DNA from: Prolixibacteraceae bacterium | GTDB lineage: Bacteria > Bacteroidota > Bacteroidia > Bacteroidales > Prolixibacteraceae | Length of the DNA: 64,000 nucleotides | Direction: 5' to 3' | Assembly (NCBI GenBank): GCA_003506435.1 | Contig: DOAQ01000037.1 | Span: forward strand, 62,001 to 126,000 | Shown: positions 36,826 through 45,703 of the stretch, piece by piece | Position numbering within the stretch: the stretch's first letter is position 1 | How the letters are laid out: each line of letters starts with the position of its first letter | Notes under the pieces: generated by a model | What the model saw: the letters and a program-made list of their open reading frames with translations, nothing else | Told to the model about the DNA's origin: nothing | Databases searched by the model: none | Program-made: the position numbers and the translations under genes

Positions 36826-37824
36826 TTACTTCTTTAAAAGTTTTCCAGAGATATTCCCGGCTGAAGCACCGGCTACGCCTGCCGCCACAGAACCAGCCTG
36901 GCTTGCCGATGAGCTAACGTTTCTCCCGTAATTGCCCATACCTCCGGCCATGATAATCCAGTTGGCCACTGTTGGGATGGTAAAATACCCGATGATGCCG
37001 ATAACCATAAAGACGATATACACCCCATTGGAGGCATCTACCGAATAGGTTGGGTCTGCCTGAAGCTTGTCAATATCGTTCTGTAACATCAGCACCTGAA
37101 TCCGGGCCAGGATGGAACTGAACAGGTCGGAAACCGGAAGCCATAGATAAACCGAGACATACCGCGAGACCCATTGTGTCATGGTGGATTGAAACCCATC
37201 GTAAACACTGATGGCAAAAGCAATAGGGCCAAGGATTGAAAGCACAATCAGGAAGAATGTGCGGATGGTATCAATAACCAAAGCCGCCGCCTGAAACAGC
37301 AATTCCAGAATCTCCCGGAAGAAATCGCGGATATTCCGTTTCATGTTGTACATGCCCCGCTCAATATACATTCCCGACATAGTGGCAAGGTCAGAAGGGC
37401 TCCAGCCCAGTTCATCCAGCTTTTTGTCAAACTCCTCATCGCTCACAAGAAAGGCTGTTTCCGGGTTTCGTTTCATGGCTTCGGTTTCCAGTTGCTCCTT
37501 TAAGTCCCGGTATTTCTGCATGTCAAAAGTCTGGGACTGAAGCATCTGGTTGGTTCCTTTTACCACCGGGCTAAGCACCATGTTGATTGTACCCAGAACG
37601 ATGGACGGAAAGAACATGATACAAAAGCCAATGGCAAAGGGGCGCAAAAGTGGATAAACGTCAATCGGTTCAGTCCGGGCAAGCGACTGCCAAACGCGGC
37701 TAGCCACATATAGCAGCGCTCCCAGACCCGCTATCCCTTTTGCCACCCCAGCCATTTCGCTGCATAAAGGCATCATCTCCACATAAAGGCTGCGGAGAAT
37801 CTGGTGTAGGTTACCGAAATCCAT
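36826..37824 (-). CDS. traJ: Conjugative transposon protein TraJ
   Basis: A 332-residue polytopic inner-membrane protein of VirB6 type with several hydrophobic segments (GIAGLGALLYVASRVW, FAIGFCIMFFPSIVLG, TFFLIVLSILGPIAFAISVY, YIVFMVIGIIGYFTIPTVANW). It forms the inner-membrane translocation channel. Its start codon shares one base with the traI stop, so the two are coupled. Confidence 0.93.
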   Translation of the reverse strand: MDFGNLHQILRSLYVEMMPLCSEMAGVAKGIAGLGALLYVASRVWQSLARTEPIDVYPLLRPFAIGFCIMFFPSIVLGTINMVLSPVVKGTNQMLQSQTFDMQKYRDLKEQLETEAMKRNPETAFLVSDEEFDKKLDELGWSPSDLATMSGMYIERGMYNMKRNIRDFFREILELLFQAAALVIDTIRTFFLIVLSILGPIAFAISVYDGFQSTMTQWVSRYVSVYLWLPVSDLFSSILARIQVLMLQNDIDKLQADPTYSVDASNGVYIVFMVIGIIGYFTIPTVANWIIMAGGMGNYGRNVSSSASQAGSVAAGVAGASAGNISGKLLKK

Positions 37825-38453
37825 TACCAGTACCTTTCGTCAGTATTGCCGTAAAGTGCCAGCATCCGCTGGGCATCGCCTTTCCGCTGCGCCCTCAGGT
37901 ACGAAACAGAAAGGTTCTTATTGGTATAGTAGCGAACCAGATTCCGGTAACGTTGCACCGATGTGTAAACGCCGTCAATGACATCCATTCGTTCCTTGTC
38001 GGTCATGGAAAGCGAACTGGCATTTACAATCCCCTTCAGGTCGAGCAACAGGTTGCTGCTTTCTTCCAGCAGTTTGGTGTAACCAAAGGCAATGGCGCCC
38101 AGTTCTTCCAAAGAGAAATTTTCATCCTGAATCATCAATTGGTAGGAGTTGATGTAGATATCCGCAATCTCACCAACCATCAGGATGGTTTGCTGAACTT
38201 TACGGGCATCTTTTACCAGGTTGTTCACGGCTTTTAAGGCATCGTAATACTCCTTACCCTGCTCATAAACCTTTTTCACTTCCTGAAAATTCTTGATCAC
38301 GTTGGAAACCGTGTTTGATGTTTGTACAATTTCGTTGGCGGTATTGACAATACTTTGGACAAGGTTAACCGGGTCGGTCACTACAAATTGCGCTTTCAGG
38401 TTAAAAGTGCCGAGCATAACGAGCAGCCCGGCTATTAATAATCTTGTTTTCAT
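37824..38453 (-). CDS. traI: Conjugative transposon protein TraI (DUF4141)
   Basis: A 209-residue exported protein with a signal peptide (MKTRLLIAGLLVMLGTFNLKAQF) and a long helical body, matching the DUF4141 family, the VirB5-like periplasmic component of Bacteroidetes elements. It lies 24 bases after traG and is coupled to traJ. Confidence 0.88.
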   Translation of the reverse strand: MKTRLLIAGLLVMLGTFNLKAQFVVTDPVNLVQSIVNTANEIVQTSNTVSNVIKNFQEVKKVYEQGKEYYDALKAVNNLVKDARKVQQTILMVGEIADIYINSYQLMIQDENFSLEELGAIAFGYTKLLEESSNLLLDLKGIVNASSLSMTDKERMDVIDGVYTSVQRYRNLVRYYTNKNLSVSYLRAQRKGDAQRMLALYGNTDERYW

Positions 38454-38477
38454 GTTACTAATTTTTAATGTGAATGA

Positions 38478-40976
38478 TTAAGCGTTTCGCTTACTGGCAG
38501 CCAGTTGTCTGATGGCTTGTTCAATGTTCCCGTCCAGTTTTTCGGTTAACCGGACAAGTTCGAGTTTTTCAGTTTCTTCGGTCGTGTAAGTGTAATATTC
38601 TTCCAAAGAAACTTCGGTGGCATAAACCGCAGACTGCACACCTCCAAGGCCAATCCAAACCTCTTTGTATTTACGCCTGGGATGGTTGGCCAGATTGATG
38701 GAAAGAATCTGCGATTTCTCTTTTTCGGTCAATCCAAGCAGGTCCTGGATTGAACCGAACTTATTCATGTATTTGCGCTGGTCAAGCAGGATTTTACAAT
38801 CGGAGTTATTGATGATGCTCTCTTTGACGATTTCTGAAGCGATAATATCATCCACCTCCTGAGTAACCACAACAGCCTCGCCAAAAAATTTTCGGACGGT
38901 TTTAAACAGGTATTTGATGTACTCCGCCATCCCTTCTTTGGCAATTGCTTTCCACGCTTCCTCAATTAATATCATCTTTCGGATGCCCTTTAACCTCCTC
39001 ATTTTATTGATGAAAGCCTCCATAATGATGATCGTTACAATAGGAAACAGGATTTTGTGGTCTTTAATCTGATCCAATTCGAAAACGATAAACCGTTTGT
39101 TGAGCAAATCCATCTGCTTGTCCGAATTCAGCAGGTAATCATACTCGCCACCCCGATAATAAGGTTCCAACACATTCAGGAAATTGGCAATATCAAAATC
39201 CTTCTCGCGTACTTTTTTCTGTTGGAGCAATTCGGAATACTCGTCCCGGACGAACTCATAGAAAGTATTAAAAGACGGAGCTATTGTACCATCCTGATTC
39301 AACCTTTCGATGTACTGGCTCACTGCATTCGACAAAGCTACCTCCTCCGAACGTGTTGGCGCTTCTTCCTCGTTTTTCCAGAGGGTAAGGATGAGGGTTT
39401 TGATGCTCTCCTTTTTTTCAATGTCAAATACACCGTCGTCGGTATAGAATGGGTTAAACGCAATCGGATTGTCTTCGGTGTAGGTAAAATAAACCCCGTC
39501 TTCTCCCGCTGTTTTGTAGTGAATCAAATCACATAATCCTTTGTAGCTGTTCCCGGTATCCACCAGAAGTACATGTGTTCCCTGCTCAAAATATTGCCTG
39601 ACCATGTGGTTGGTAAAAAAGGACTTTCCACTTCCAGAAGGCCCAAGAATGAACTTGTTCCTGTTGGTGATGATCCCTTTTTTCATGGGCAAATCGGAAA
39701 TATCGAGGTGTAGTGGTTTTCCAGTGAGGCGGTCAACCATTTTTATCCCGACTGGCGATAACGAATCCCGGTAATTGGTTTCACCGGTAAAGAAGCACAA
39801 GGCCTGTTCTGTGAAGGTGTAAAACGATTCTTCGGAAGGGAAATCCGCCGCATTGCCAGGGATGCCCGCCCAAAACAGGGTCGGGACATCCACGGTGTTG
39901 TAACGCGGTTTGCATTCCATCAGCGCAATCTGGGAACCGGCATCGTTTTTAACCTGCCGCAGTTCTTCAGGCCTGTCGCTCCACGCCAGTACATTGAAGT
40001 GTGCACGAACAGAAACCAGCCCTTTGCTGTGCGCTTCGTTCAGGTACTCTTCCAGCCATTGTTTGTTGATCTGGTTGGCACGGCTGTATCGCGAAAGCGA
40101 GTGCATGTTCCGGGCCATCTTTTCAAAACGGGAAAGGTTGGCTGAATGATCGTCAATAAAAATGTACTGGTTGTAGATGTGGTTGCACGATAACAACAAG
40201 CCAACCGGCGAAGCGTATGAAAGCAGGCAACTGCTGCGGTCGGTCGAAAGTTTCTCGTACCGGCTTTCGGTATTCACTTTCGCGGGCAGGTCATCCAAAT
40301 CTGAGAGAGTATGAAGCAACAGGGAGTTATCCCCGATTTTCATTTCCCCCGGATTCAGGGTGATGTCCTGTAAACAGGCAGTTTGTTCCTGAGAAAGTGA
40401 GAAATACTTCTCCACAATTCCCGGTTCTTTATCTGTGCCGGAGATTTGCTCCGGAGTGAGCCGGGTGAGCCGCATAAAATCACAGTCGTTGATGATTTGC
40501 TCAAACTGGTTCACCGCTTCCACGAACCGCAAAACTAATTCCTTATTCTTTATCTCTTTCGGCAGAAGGGTGCCCCGTCCCAGCGAACTGAACGTACTTT
40601 GCTGCCTGCTCCGTTCTTTGGTTGTCTTTGTCAGGAACAGGTAGCAGGTGTGGTTTAAATACGGTCGTTCATTAAAATGGCGCTCAAACGACGAACTCAG
40701 AAAGCTTAAATCCTGATCCTGCTTTTCCGGCTGGTAATTTTCCCTGATGTACCAGTCTTGTTTGTGAACGATGGAATAATCGGGCAAAACTTTTATCGCT
40801 TTGTTCCAGACCGAATGAATGGATTCATATTCTTCCGAGGTAACGGTAAACAATTCCGGCAGTGTCACCTGAAATGCAACCGTAATGTCTGCATCCTTGC
40901 TGATGATACAGCCTTGTTCAACCGAAAGCAAAGGGAACTTGCTTTCTAGTGTGGCGGTTTTTAAAATGCTTCTCAT
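38478..40976 (-). CDS. traG: Conjugation system ATPase TraG (VirB4-like)
   Basis: An 832-residue ATPase of the VirB4/TraG type. The Walker A motif ILGPSGSGKSFF is near residue 445 and the Walker B region MILIEEAWKAIAKEGM near residue 670. Preceding it is the N-terminal domain typical of the family. It powers assembly of the type IV secretion apparatus and substrate transfer. The start overlaps the traF stop by four bases (ATGA). Contrary to its name, it is not the coupling protein; that is encoded at 51,960. Confidence 0.95.
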   Translation of the reverse strand: MRSILKTATLESKFPLLSVEQGCIISKDADITVAFQVTLPELFTVTSEEYESIHSVWNKAIKVLPDYSIVHKQDWYIRENYQPEKQDQDLSFLSSSFERHFNERPYLNHTCYLFLTKTTKERSRQQSTFSSLGRGTLLPKEIKNKELVLRFVEAVNQFEQIINDCDFMRLTRLTPEQISGTDKEPGIVEKYFSLSQEQTACLQDITLNPGEMKIGDNSLLLHTLSDLDDLPAKVNTESRYEKLSTDRSSCLLSYASPVGLLLSCNHIYNQYIFIDDHSANLSRFEKMARNMHSLSRYSRANQINKQWLEEYLNEAHSKGLVSVRAHFNVLAWSDRPEELRQVKNDAGSQIALMECKPRYNTVDVPTLFWAGIPGNAADFPSEESFYTFTEQALCFFTGETNYRDSLSPVGIKMVDRLTGKPLHLDISDLPMKKGIITNRNKFILGPSGSGKSFFTNHMVRQYFEQGTHVLLVDTGNSYKGLCDLIHYKTAGEDGVYFTYTEDNPIAFNPFYTDDGVFDIEKKESIKTLILTLWKNEEEAPTRSEEVALSNAVSQYIERLNQDGTIAPSFNTFYEFVRDEYSELLQQKKVREKDFDIANFLNVLEPYYRGGEYDYLLNSDKQMDLLNKRFIVFELDQIKDHKILFPIVTIIIMEAFINKMRRLKGIRKMILIEEAWKAIAKEGMAEYIKYLFKTVRKFFGEAVVVTQEVDDIIASEIVKESIINNSDCKILLDQRKYMNKFGSIQDLLGLTEKEKSQILSINLANHPRRKYKEVWIGLGGVQSAVYATEVSLEEYYTYTTEETEKLELVRLTEKLDGNIEQAIRQLAASKRNA

Positions 40977-41302
40977 GCCGCCCCCTTTCTTTTTTGCACG
41001 AACAGCCTAAGAGTACCCTTCCGGTTGATAATCCTGCGTGGGAAAGTCCGGGTGGACTGAAGCTTCATCAGTCCGAACCGGCCAAATTTCCGATTGAGGG
41101 AAAATGTCAGCCATACGACCAGAAAAGCCAAAGCGAGCCCGGTGAAAATGCAAACCCATTGGTTTATCCCGGCTAAGTACATGATGATAAAAACCACGAA
41201 TGTACCCAGCAGCCCGCCTGCAAATATGAACAGGTACTGGCTTTGCAGTCCTTTGAACTCTGCCGGTTTGTTCACTCCTTTGTTGATGAAATATTCTGCC
41301 AT
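40973..41302 (-). CDS. traF: Conjugative transposon protein TraF (DUF4133)
   Basis: A 109-residue membrane protein starting at 41302 (MAEYFINKGVNKPAEFKGLQ); the longer frame adds 14 residues. The N-terminal sequence and two closely spaced helices (YLFIFAGGLLGTFVVFIIMY, WVCIFTGLALAFLVVWLTF) are diagnostic of DUF4133, a VirB3-like subunit. It overlaps traG by four bases. Confidence 0.93.
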   Translation of the reverse strand: MAEYFINKGVNKPAEFKGLQSQYLFIFAGGLLGTFVVFIIMYLAGINQWVCIFTGLALAFLVVWLTFSLNRKFGRFGLMKLQSTRTFPRRIINRKGTLRLFVQKRKGAA

Positions 41303-41306
41303 GTTT

Positions 41307-41615
41307 TTACAGGAAGAATGAACGCAGGATGGTGGCGGCAACAATCAGGAAAATACAGGCTCCAAACCAGGCGGCTGCAGTTTTTCCGGTATCTGGGTCA
41401 CCGCTCGAAAACTTTGAATATACTTTTACGCCGCCGATTAAGCCCACAATGGCGCCGATGGCGTAGATTAGCTTGGTTGCCGGGTCGAAATACGAAGTGA
41501 CCATGCTGGTGGCTTCGGTGATTCCGGCAGAGCCGTCGCCCTGTGCAAACAATGTCAGTACCCAAAATGAAAAGAACAGGGTAAATATGGATTTTAATGA
41601 ATTGATTTTTGCCAT
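41307..41615 (-). CDS. traE: Conjugative transposon protein TraE (DUF4134)
   Basis: A 102-residue VirB2/pilin-like membrane protein from 41615 (MAKINSLKSIFTLFF): a signal-like segment ending LFAQG, then two hydrophobic helices separated by a short charged loop (KLIYAIGAIVGLIGGVKVYSK; TAAAWFGACIFLIVAATILR). It is four bases before traF. The segment between its start and the DUF4365 stop (41,616-41,939) has no gene. Confidence 0.92.
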   Translation of the reverse strand: MAKINSLKSIFTLFFSFWVLTLFAQGDGSAGITEATSMVTSYFDPATKLIYAIGAIVGLIGGVKVYSKFSSGDPDTGKTAAAWFGACIFLIVAATILRSFFL

Positions 41616-41939
41616 AATGATGTTGTTTTTGCCTCCCTGTTGGAAACAAGGAGAAGCGGTTTTTACTAATTTTAATGAAATCTCTTGGGGTGATTTGGCG
41701 ATAACCACGGGGTATATTGGAGCTTTACCCGTAATCCTTTTCCTTCATATTTTTCAGAATTTGGTTCATACTCGGGCAGACTTTTTCCTGCCTGGAACCA
41801 AATCTAAAGGCTTAAATCACTGAAAAATAAAAAGTGGAGTATGAGGAAGCGTATGGCTGCGTTTGGCTCGGATAATAAAAACCGATTGAAGAAAATGTTG
41901 TTTAGCAAACAGAAAAATAAACAAATCTGAAATGGCTTA

Positions 41940-43916
41940 TTAATCTATTTTTTCGACACCTAAAGTATTCATTATAAGTTTAATATCATATCCTTCAATA
42001 TAAATCGCTCCCGTTTTTTTACTAGCAATGGCATATTTTGTAGGTTTGCTATATGCAAAATCTCCGAGATAGACTTGATTTGATAACAGGTCTAAATCAT
42101 CTCGATTACACCTTTTTTCAAAATACATATATGACTTCATTTCATTATGTAAGTTAGTCTTGCGTTCTTCGGGCAAGTTCTTTACATTTAGCATCCTTTC
42201 CGCCAAAATTTCCAAATTTTTATCATCTATATTGCTAGGTTTATCCTTGAACAGAAAGTAATTAGAAATTCTGTCAATAGTAGAATTGAATGGTTTGAAA
42301 AAGTAATGCTTCTCAAATTTCTGAATTTGGCTTTTTATTTCCTTTATACTAATTACTTCATTTAAACTTTCTCCTAGCCATTCTTCAGAAAGCCGAAAAA
42401 TTTCATAAGCAAGAGTAATTGCAATAAATGCATGTTCTAAAACTTCCTTCTCTAAAAACAAATTATACCCTTTAATTGCATAATCCAGTGCAGCTTCCAG
42501 AATTGCTTTTGCATCGTTATTTTTCTTCGTATTGTTCTCGTTAATGAACAAACTAAAATTCATTGTGAAAAATGCCAATGCAATTTTATGCATTGCATGC
42601 GCCTTCATTAAATTGTTATTATTAGATTCAGCATATGTTAATGAATCATTTATAATGGTTACGACTTTATAAAATGAATCGGTAATTTCTTTTAGTTCTA
42701 GGTTCCATTTTTTTATTGCTTGGAGACTGGAGGGATAAGAAAGTAATCGGTTATTGTTCAAGTGATCGGTATAAACCCGGGCTAAAGCATTAATCAAATT
42801 TTCTGCCTGGAATATTTTCTGAAAATTTTTTTGTTCCTCATTCTGCGTAATATTTTCAATTTTCTCAAATACTTTTTCAATTTCTCGAATTATGCTTTTG
42901 TCGAAATCCAAGGTTCCGACCATCTGGCTTATTTCGAGCATACTGATATTAATATCGATGTTTACAATATTATCTTCGTTGCTGGTTTTCTTTTTTATTT
43001 GGGTTAATTGTGCTTTTAACTCTTCGATATCGTAAATACCAAAATAGAAATCTACTTTAAATTTTTGCATTTCAAGGGAAACAAATTCTTCTTCCGTGTA
43101 GAAATCTTTCTTTGAGAAACAAATTTTCAAGAAATAGTCTGCATCCATAAAATTTCCGGTTTCTGCATATGTAAGTGCAGCGATATAAGATACTTTAGGG
43201 CGCTTCAATTCCTTTTGGGGCAACAAGTCTAGAAGTGCTGTAATTCTTGGGTATTCTCGCTTATTAAATAAATGGGGACCAATTGTTTCTAAATAATGGA
43301 CTGCTTTTCTTACTCTATTATTATCATTGCTATTTTCTTTTTTTGAGGTAAGATTAGCCGAAGGTATATTATAACTATCTCCATATGCTTCAATAAGTGT
43401 TCTTATATTCAAAAATCTATTTATTAATTTCTTGTGGATTTCATTTAAATTATCTTTTAGGACGTTTTCAACAGGAATATGTATGTTAATAGTTTTATTG
43501 TTCTTCCATGTCTCATCTATTTTCTCAGAACGTACTCGATTATAGATTTCTTCTATAAAATCATAATATAAGGTCTCATCTTCCTCATTATAAAAAACTA
43601 TTATTCCTAACCCTGCAAAGTTTCTACACAAATATCCTAGCCGACTTGTAAGAAATGGGAGAGAAAAATATTCACCCGATTTTTTTAATACATATTGAGC
43701 CTTTTGAACACTTTTTATCTGAATTGGGAAAAGATTCCCAGTTGCTTTATTTTCATGAATAACTTCACAATGAATATCAACTCCAAAATCTTTAGTTCCA
43801 TCTACAATATGAGAATTAAACCCATTTTTAAGTGAGAAGGCCAATTGCGTTTTTAAAACAGATTCCTCCGAACGTTCTGCATTCCTATCAACTATTGGAT
43901 TATCCCAAAATCCCAT
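41940..43916 (-). CDS. DUF4365 nuclease-like protein, third gene of the defence cassette
   Basis: A 658-residue protein. Residues 1-170 match DUF4365, a PD-(D/E)xK-like domain: Glu18 region, Asp47 in DFGVDIHC, and QIKS (Gln66-x-Lys68) give the expected D-x(n)-QxK arrangement. The remaining 480 residues are mostly alpha-helical and look like degenerate TPR or HEAT-type repeats, often seen in sensor parts of defence proteins. It starts 44 bases after the UvrD-like helicase on the same strand, so it belongs to that transcript. I infer an effector or accessory nuclease; no such three-gene Gabija arrangement is familiar to me. Confidence 0.75.
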   Translation of the reverse strand: MGFWDNPIVDRNAERSEESVLKTQLAFSLKNGFNSHIVDGTKDFGVDIHCEVIHENKATGNLFPIQIKSVQKAQYVLKKSGEYFSLPFLTSRLGYLCRNFAGLGIIVFYNEEDETLYYDFIEEIYNRVRSEKIDETWKNNKTINIHIPVENVLKDNLNEIHKKLINRFLNIRTLIEAYGDSYNIPSANLTSKKENSNDNNRVRKAVHYLETIGPHLFNKREYPRITALLDLLPQKELKRPKVSYIAALTYAETGNFMDADYFLKICFSKKDFYTEEEFVSLEMQKFKVDFYFGIYDIEELKAQLTQIKKKTSNEDNIVNIDINISMLEISQMVGTLDFDKSIIREIEKVFEKIENITQNEEQKNFQKIFQAENLINALARVYTDHLNNNRLLSYPSSLQAIKKWNLELKEITDSFYKVVTIINDSLTYAESNNNNLMKAHAMHKIALAFFTMNFSLFINENNTKKNNDAKAILEAALDYAIKGYNLFLEKEVLEHAFIAITLAYEIFRLSEEWLGESLNEVISIKEIKSQIQKFEKHYFFKPFNSTIDRISNYFLFKDKPSNIDDKNLEILAERMLNVKNLPEERKTNLHNEMKSYMYFEKRCNRDDLDLLSNQVYLGDFAYSKPTKYAIASKKTGAIYIEGYDIKLIMNTLGVEKID

Positions 43917-43960
43917 GCTTTATAGTTATTATTTTTATAGAGTATTCTTTTAGTAACTAT

Positions 43961-45703
43961 TTAATCATAGTCATATTCAACTACATTTAGTTTTGCTGTA
44001 GGATTATAAGGTCTTCTCCCGTTTGTTGTCCATCCCCGCTCTGAAATCAAATGCAACTCACGTTTTGCCCTTGAGCATATAACATACAATAATTTTTCGG
44101 CGGCGTTTGGAGTTCTGTCATTCCAGTTTGGAAGCTTCCCTTCCAAAAGTCCAAAGGCTATTACGGTATCAAATTCTTCTCCCTTTATTCCGTGACAAGT
44201 ATTTACCACAACCCCAGCTTCGTGGTGAAACATTCGTTTAAAACTTTCAATATCTTTTGCCATATTAAATTCGGGCTTCTCTAATCGTTCTTTAGCACCA
44301 GAAAAGAATGAATCCCAATGTGTCAATAGATATTCGTTCTCACAAACATTAATATTTAATGCACTCATTAAGCTAGTAAAACAGTCTTCCAGAAACTCTA
44401 AACCATCTTCTTTCTCCGAACTTATAGAATTAATAAGTTTTAAAATCTTTTTTGACTTGAATTCAGAATCTTCAAAAATGGGTATGTCAGTATCTTTCAT
44501 TTCATTAACCAACTCCGAGGCCCATCGCTTTCTAAGAATGAGAGTATTTGGCGAAGGAGATACCAAAAACAAACGTGCAACCTTAAACCAAATATTTTCT
44601 TTGTTTTTTAATAACGGAGATAGACCTAATGCATCAAAATTAACGTTCGGTAATATTGTTTTTAACTTTCTCCCCATTGGAATTACCATGTACCAGGCAG
44701 GAGCCAATACGCAAATTTCGCTTTCAGGAATTCCCGCTTCAATTTTTGTCTGAATCAATTGAGCTATGTACTCACAAACATCGTCCTTATGGACTGTTTT
44801 GTTGTATGTAATGGTTGCTTTTTCATTTGCATTTTTTCCAATGGCCTCAATATCAATATTTGTTGTTTGAAAATTTCTGTAGTAATTTATTATTTGTTGA
44901 TTACTCCTATAATTACCCGACAATTCCTTATTCTCGAACTTTACATCAAATTCACTTTCAATTTCATTGTGGCTCTTAGCAACACCACCCAAAGATCCAT
45001 AAATTGCTTGATCTGCATCTCCAACCATAAACATTTTACATGCTCCATTTCTGGCCTTCATTAATTTTGCAAAAATGGCATATTGAAGCTGTTGTGTGTC
45101 TTGATACTCATCAATACAAACCAAATGAAACAAACTTTTTAATGTTTCTGCAATAGGTGGAAAATCTTGTAGAAGTTGGTGGGCATAGTGTAATATTTGA
45201 TCGAAATCAATTAGTTTCTCTCTTTTAAGGTAGTCATGGTATTCATTGATTAAATTTCGATATGCTACTTCCTCAGGTTCGCCTGAAGGTAAATATCTGG
45301 TTGTTACAGAAGTAAAATAGCCTACTTGATGCTTCTTTTTAAAATCATTAATGAGGCTTTCTGTATTGAATTCGTCTGAAATAGTAAACCCATTTCTCAA
45401 TTCGTCTGAATAGCACATATATGGACGGACAATCCATTCTAAGCAAAAAGCATGAATTGTTCCTGCCCACAAATTGGAATCGTCAATATTAAAAACGCTG
45501 ATTCTCTTTTTAATTTCGTCGGCGGCTCTGTTTGTAAATGTAACTGCTATAATAATTTTTTTTGACCCAACTATCTTTTCTAATTCATAAGCAATTTTAT
45601 GAGTTAATGCTCTAGTTTTTCCACTCCCAGGGCAAGCCGTCAAAAGTACATTGCCGGGTATTTTTATAGCATCTATTTGTTGTTCATTTAACCCCTTAAG
45701 CAT
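43961..45703 (-). CDS. UvrD/PcrA-like superfamily 1 helicase (GajB-like)
   Basis: A 580-residue SF1A helicase. Walker A is ACPGSGKTR (residues 23-31), motif Ia VTFTNRAADEI, Walker B VCIDEYQDTQ (about 195), motif III GDADQAIYGSLGG, motif IV-V region HGIKGEEFD, and motif VI SRAKRELHLI. Its start overlaps the end of the OLD nuclease gene by 8 bases, the gene pair that defines Gabija and class 2 OLD systems. In Gabija, GajB is thought to sense or expose nucleotides and DNA ends for the nuclease. It is somewhat longer than the standard GajB (about 500 residues). Confidence 0.9.
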   Translation of the reverse strand: MLKGLNEQQIDAIKIPGNVLLTACPGSGKTRALTHKIAYELEKIVGSKKIIIAVTFTNRAADEIKKRISVFNIDDSNLWAGTIHAFCLEWIVRPYMCYSDELRNGFTISDEFNTESLINDFKKKHQVGYFTSVTTRYLPSGEPEEVAYRNLINEYHDYLKREKLIDFDQILHYAHQLLQDFPPIAETLKSLFHLVCIDEYQDTQQLQYAIFAKLMKARNGACKMFMVGDADQAIYGSLGGVAKSHNEIESEFDVKFENKELSGNYRSNQQIINYYRNFQTTNIDIEAIGKNANEKATITYNKTVHKDDVCEYIAQLIQTKIEAGIPESEICVLAPAWYMVIPMGRKLKTILPNVNFDALGLSPLLKNKENIWFKVARLFLVSPSPNTLILRKRWASELVNEMKDTDIPIFEDSEFKSKKILKLINSISSEKEDGLEFLEDCFTSLMSALNINVCENEYLLTHWDSFFSGAKERLEKPEFNMAKDIESFKRMFHHEAGVVVNTCHGIKGEEFDTVIAFGLLEGKLPNWNDRTPNAAEKLLYVICSRAKRELHLISERGWTTNGRRPYNPTAKLNVVEYDYD

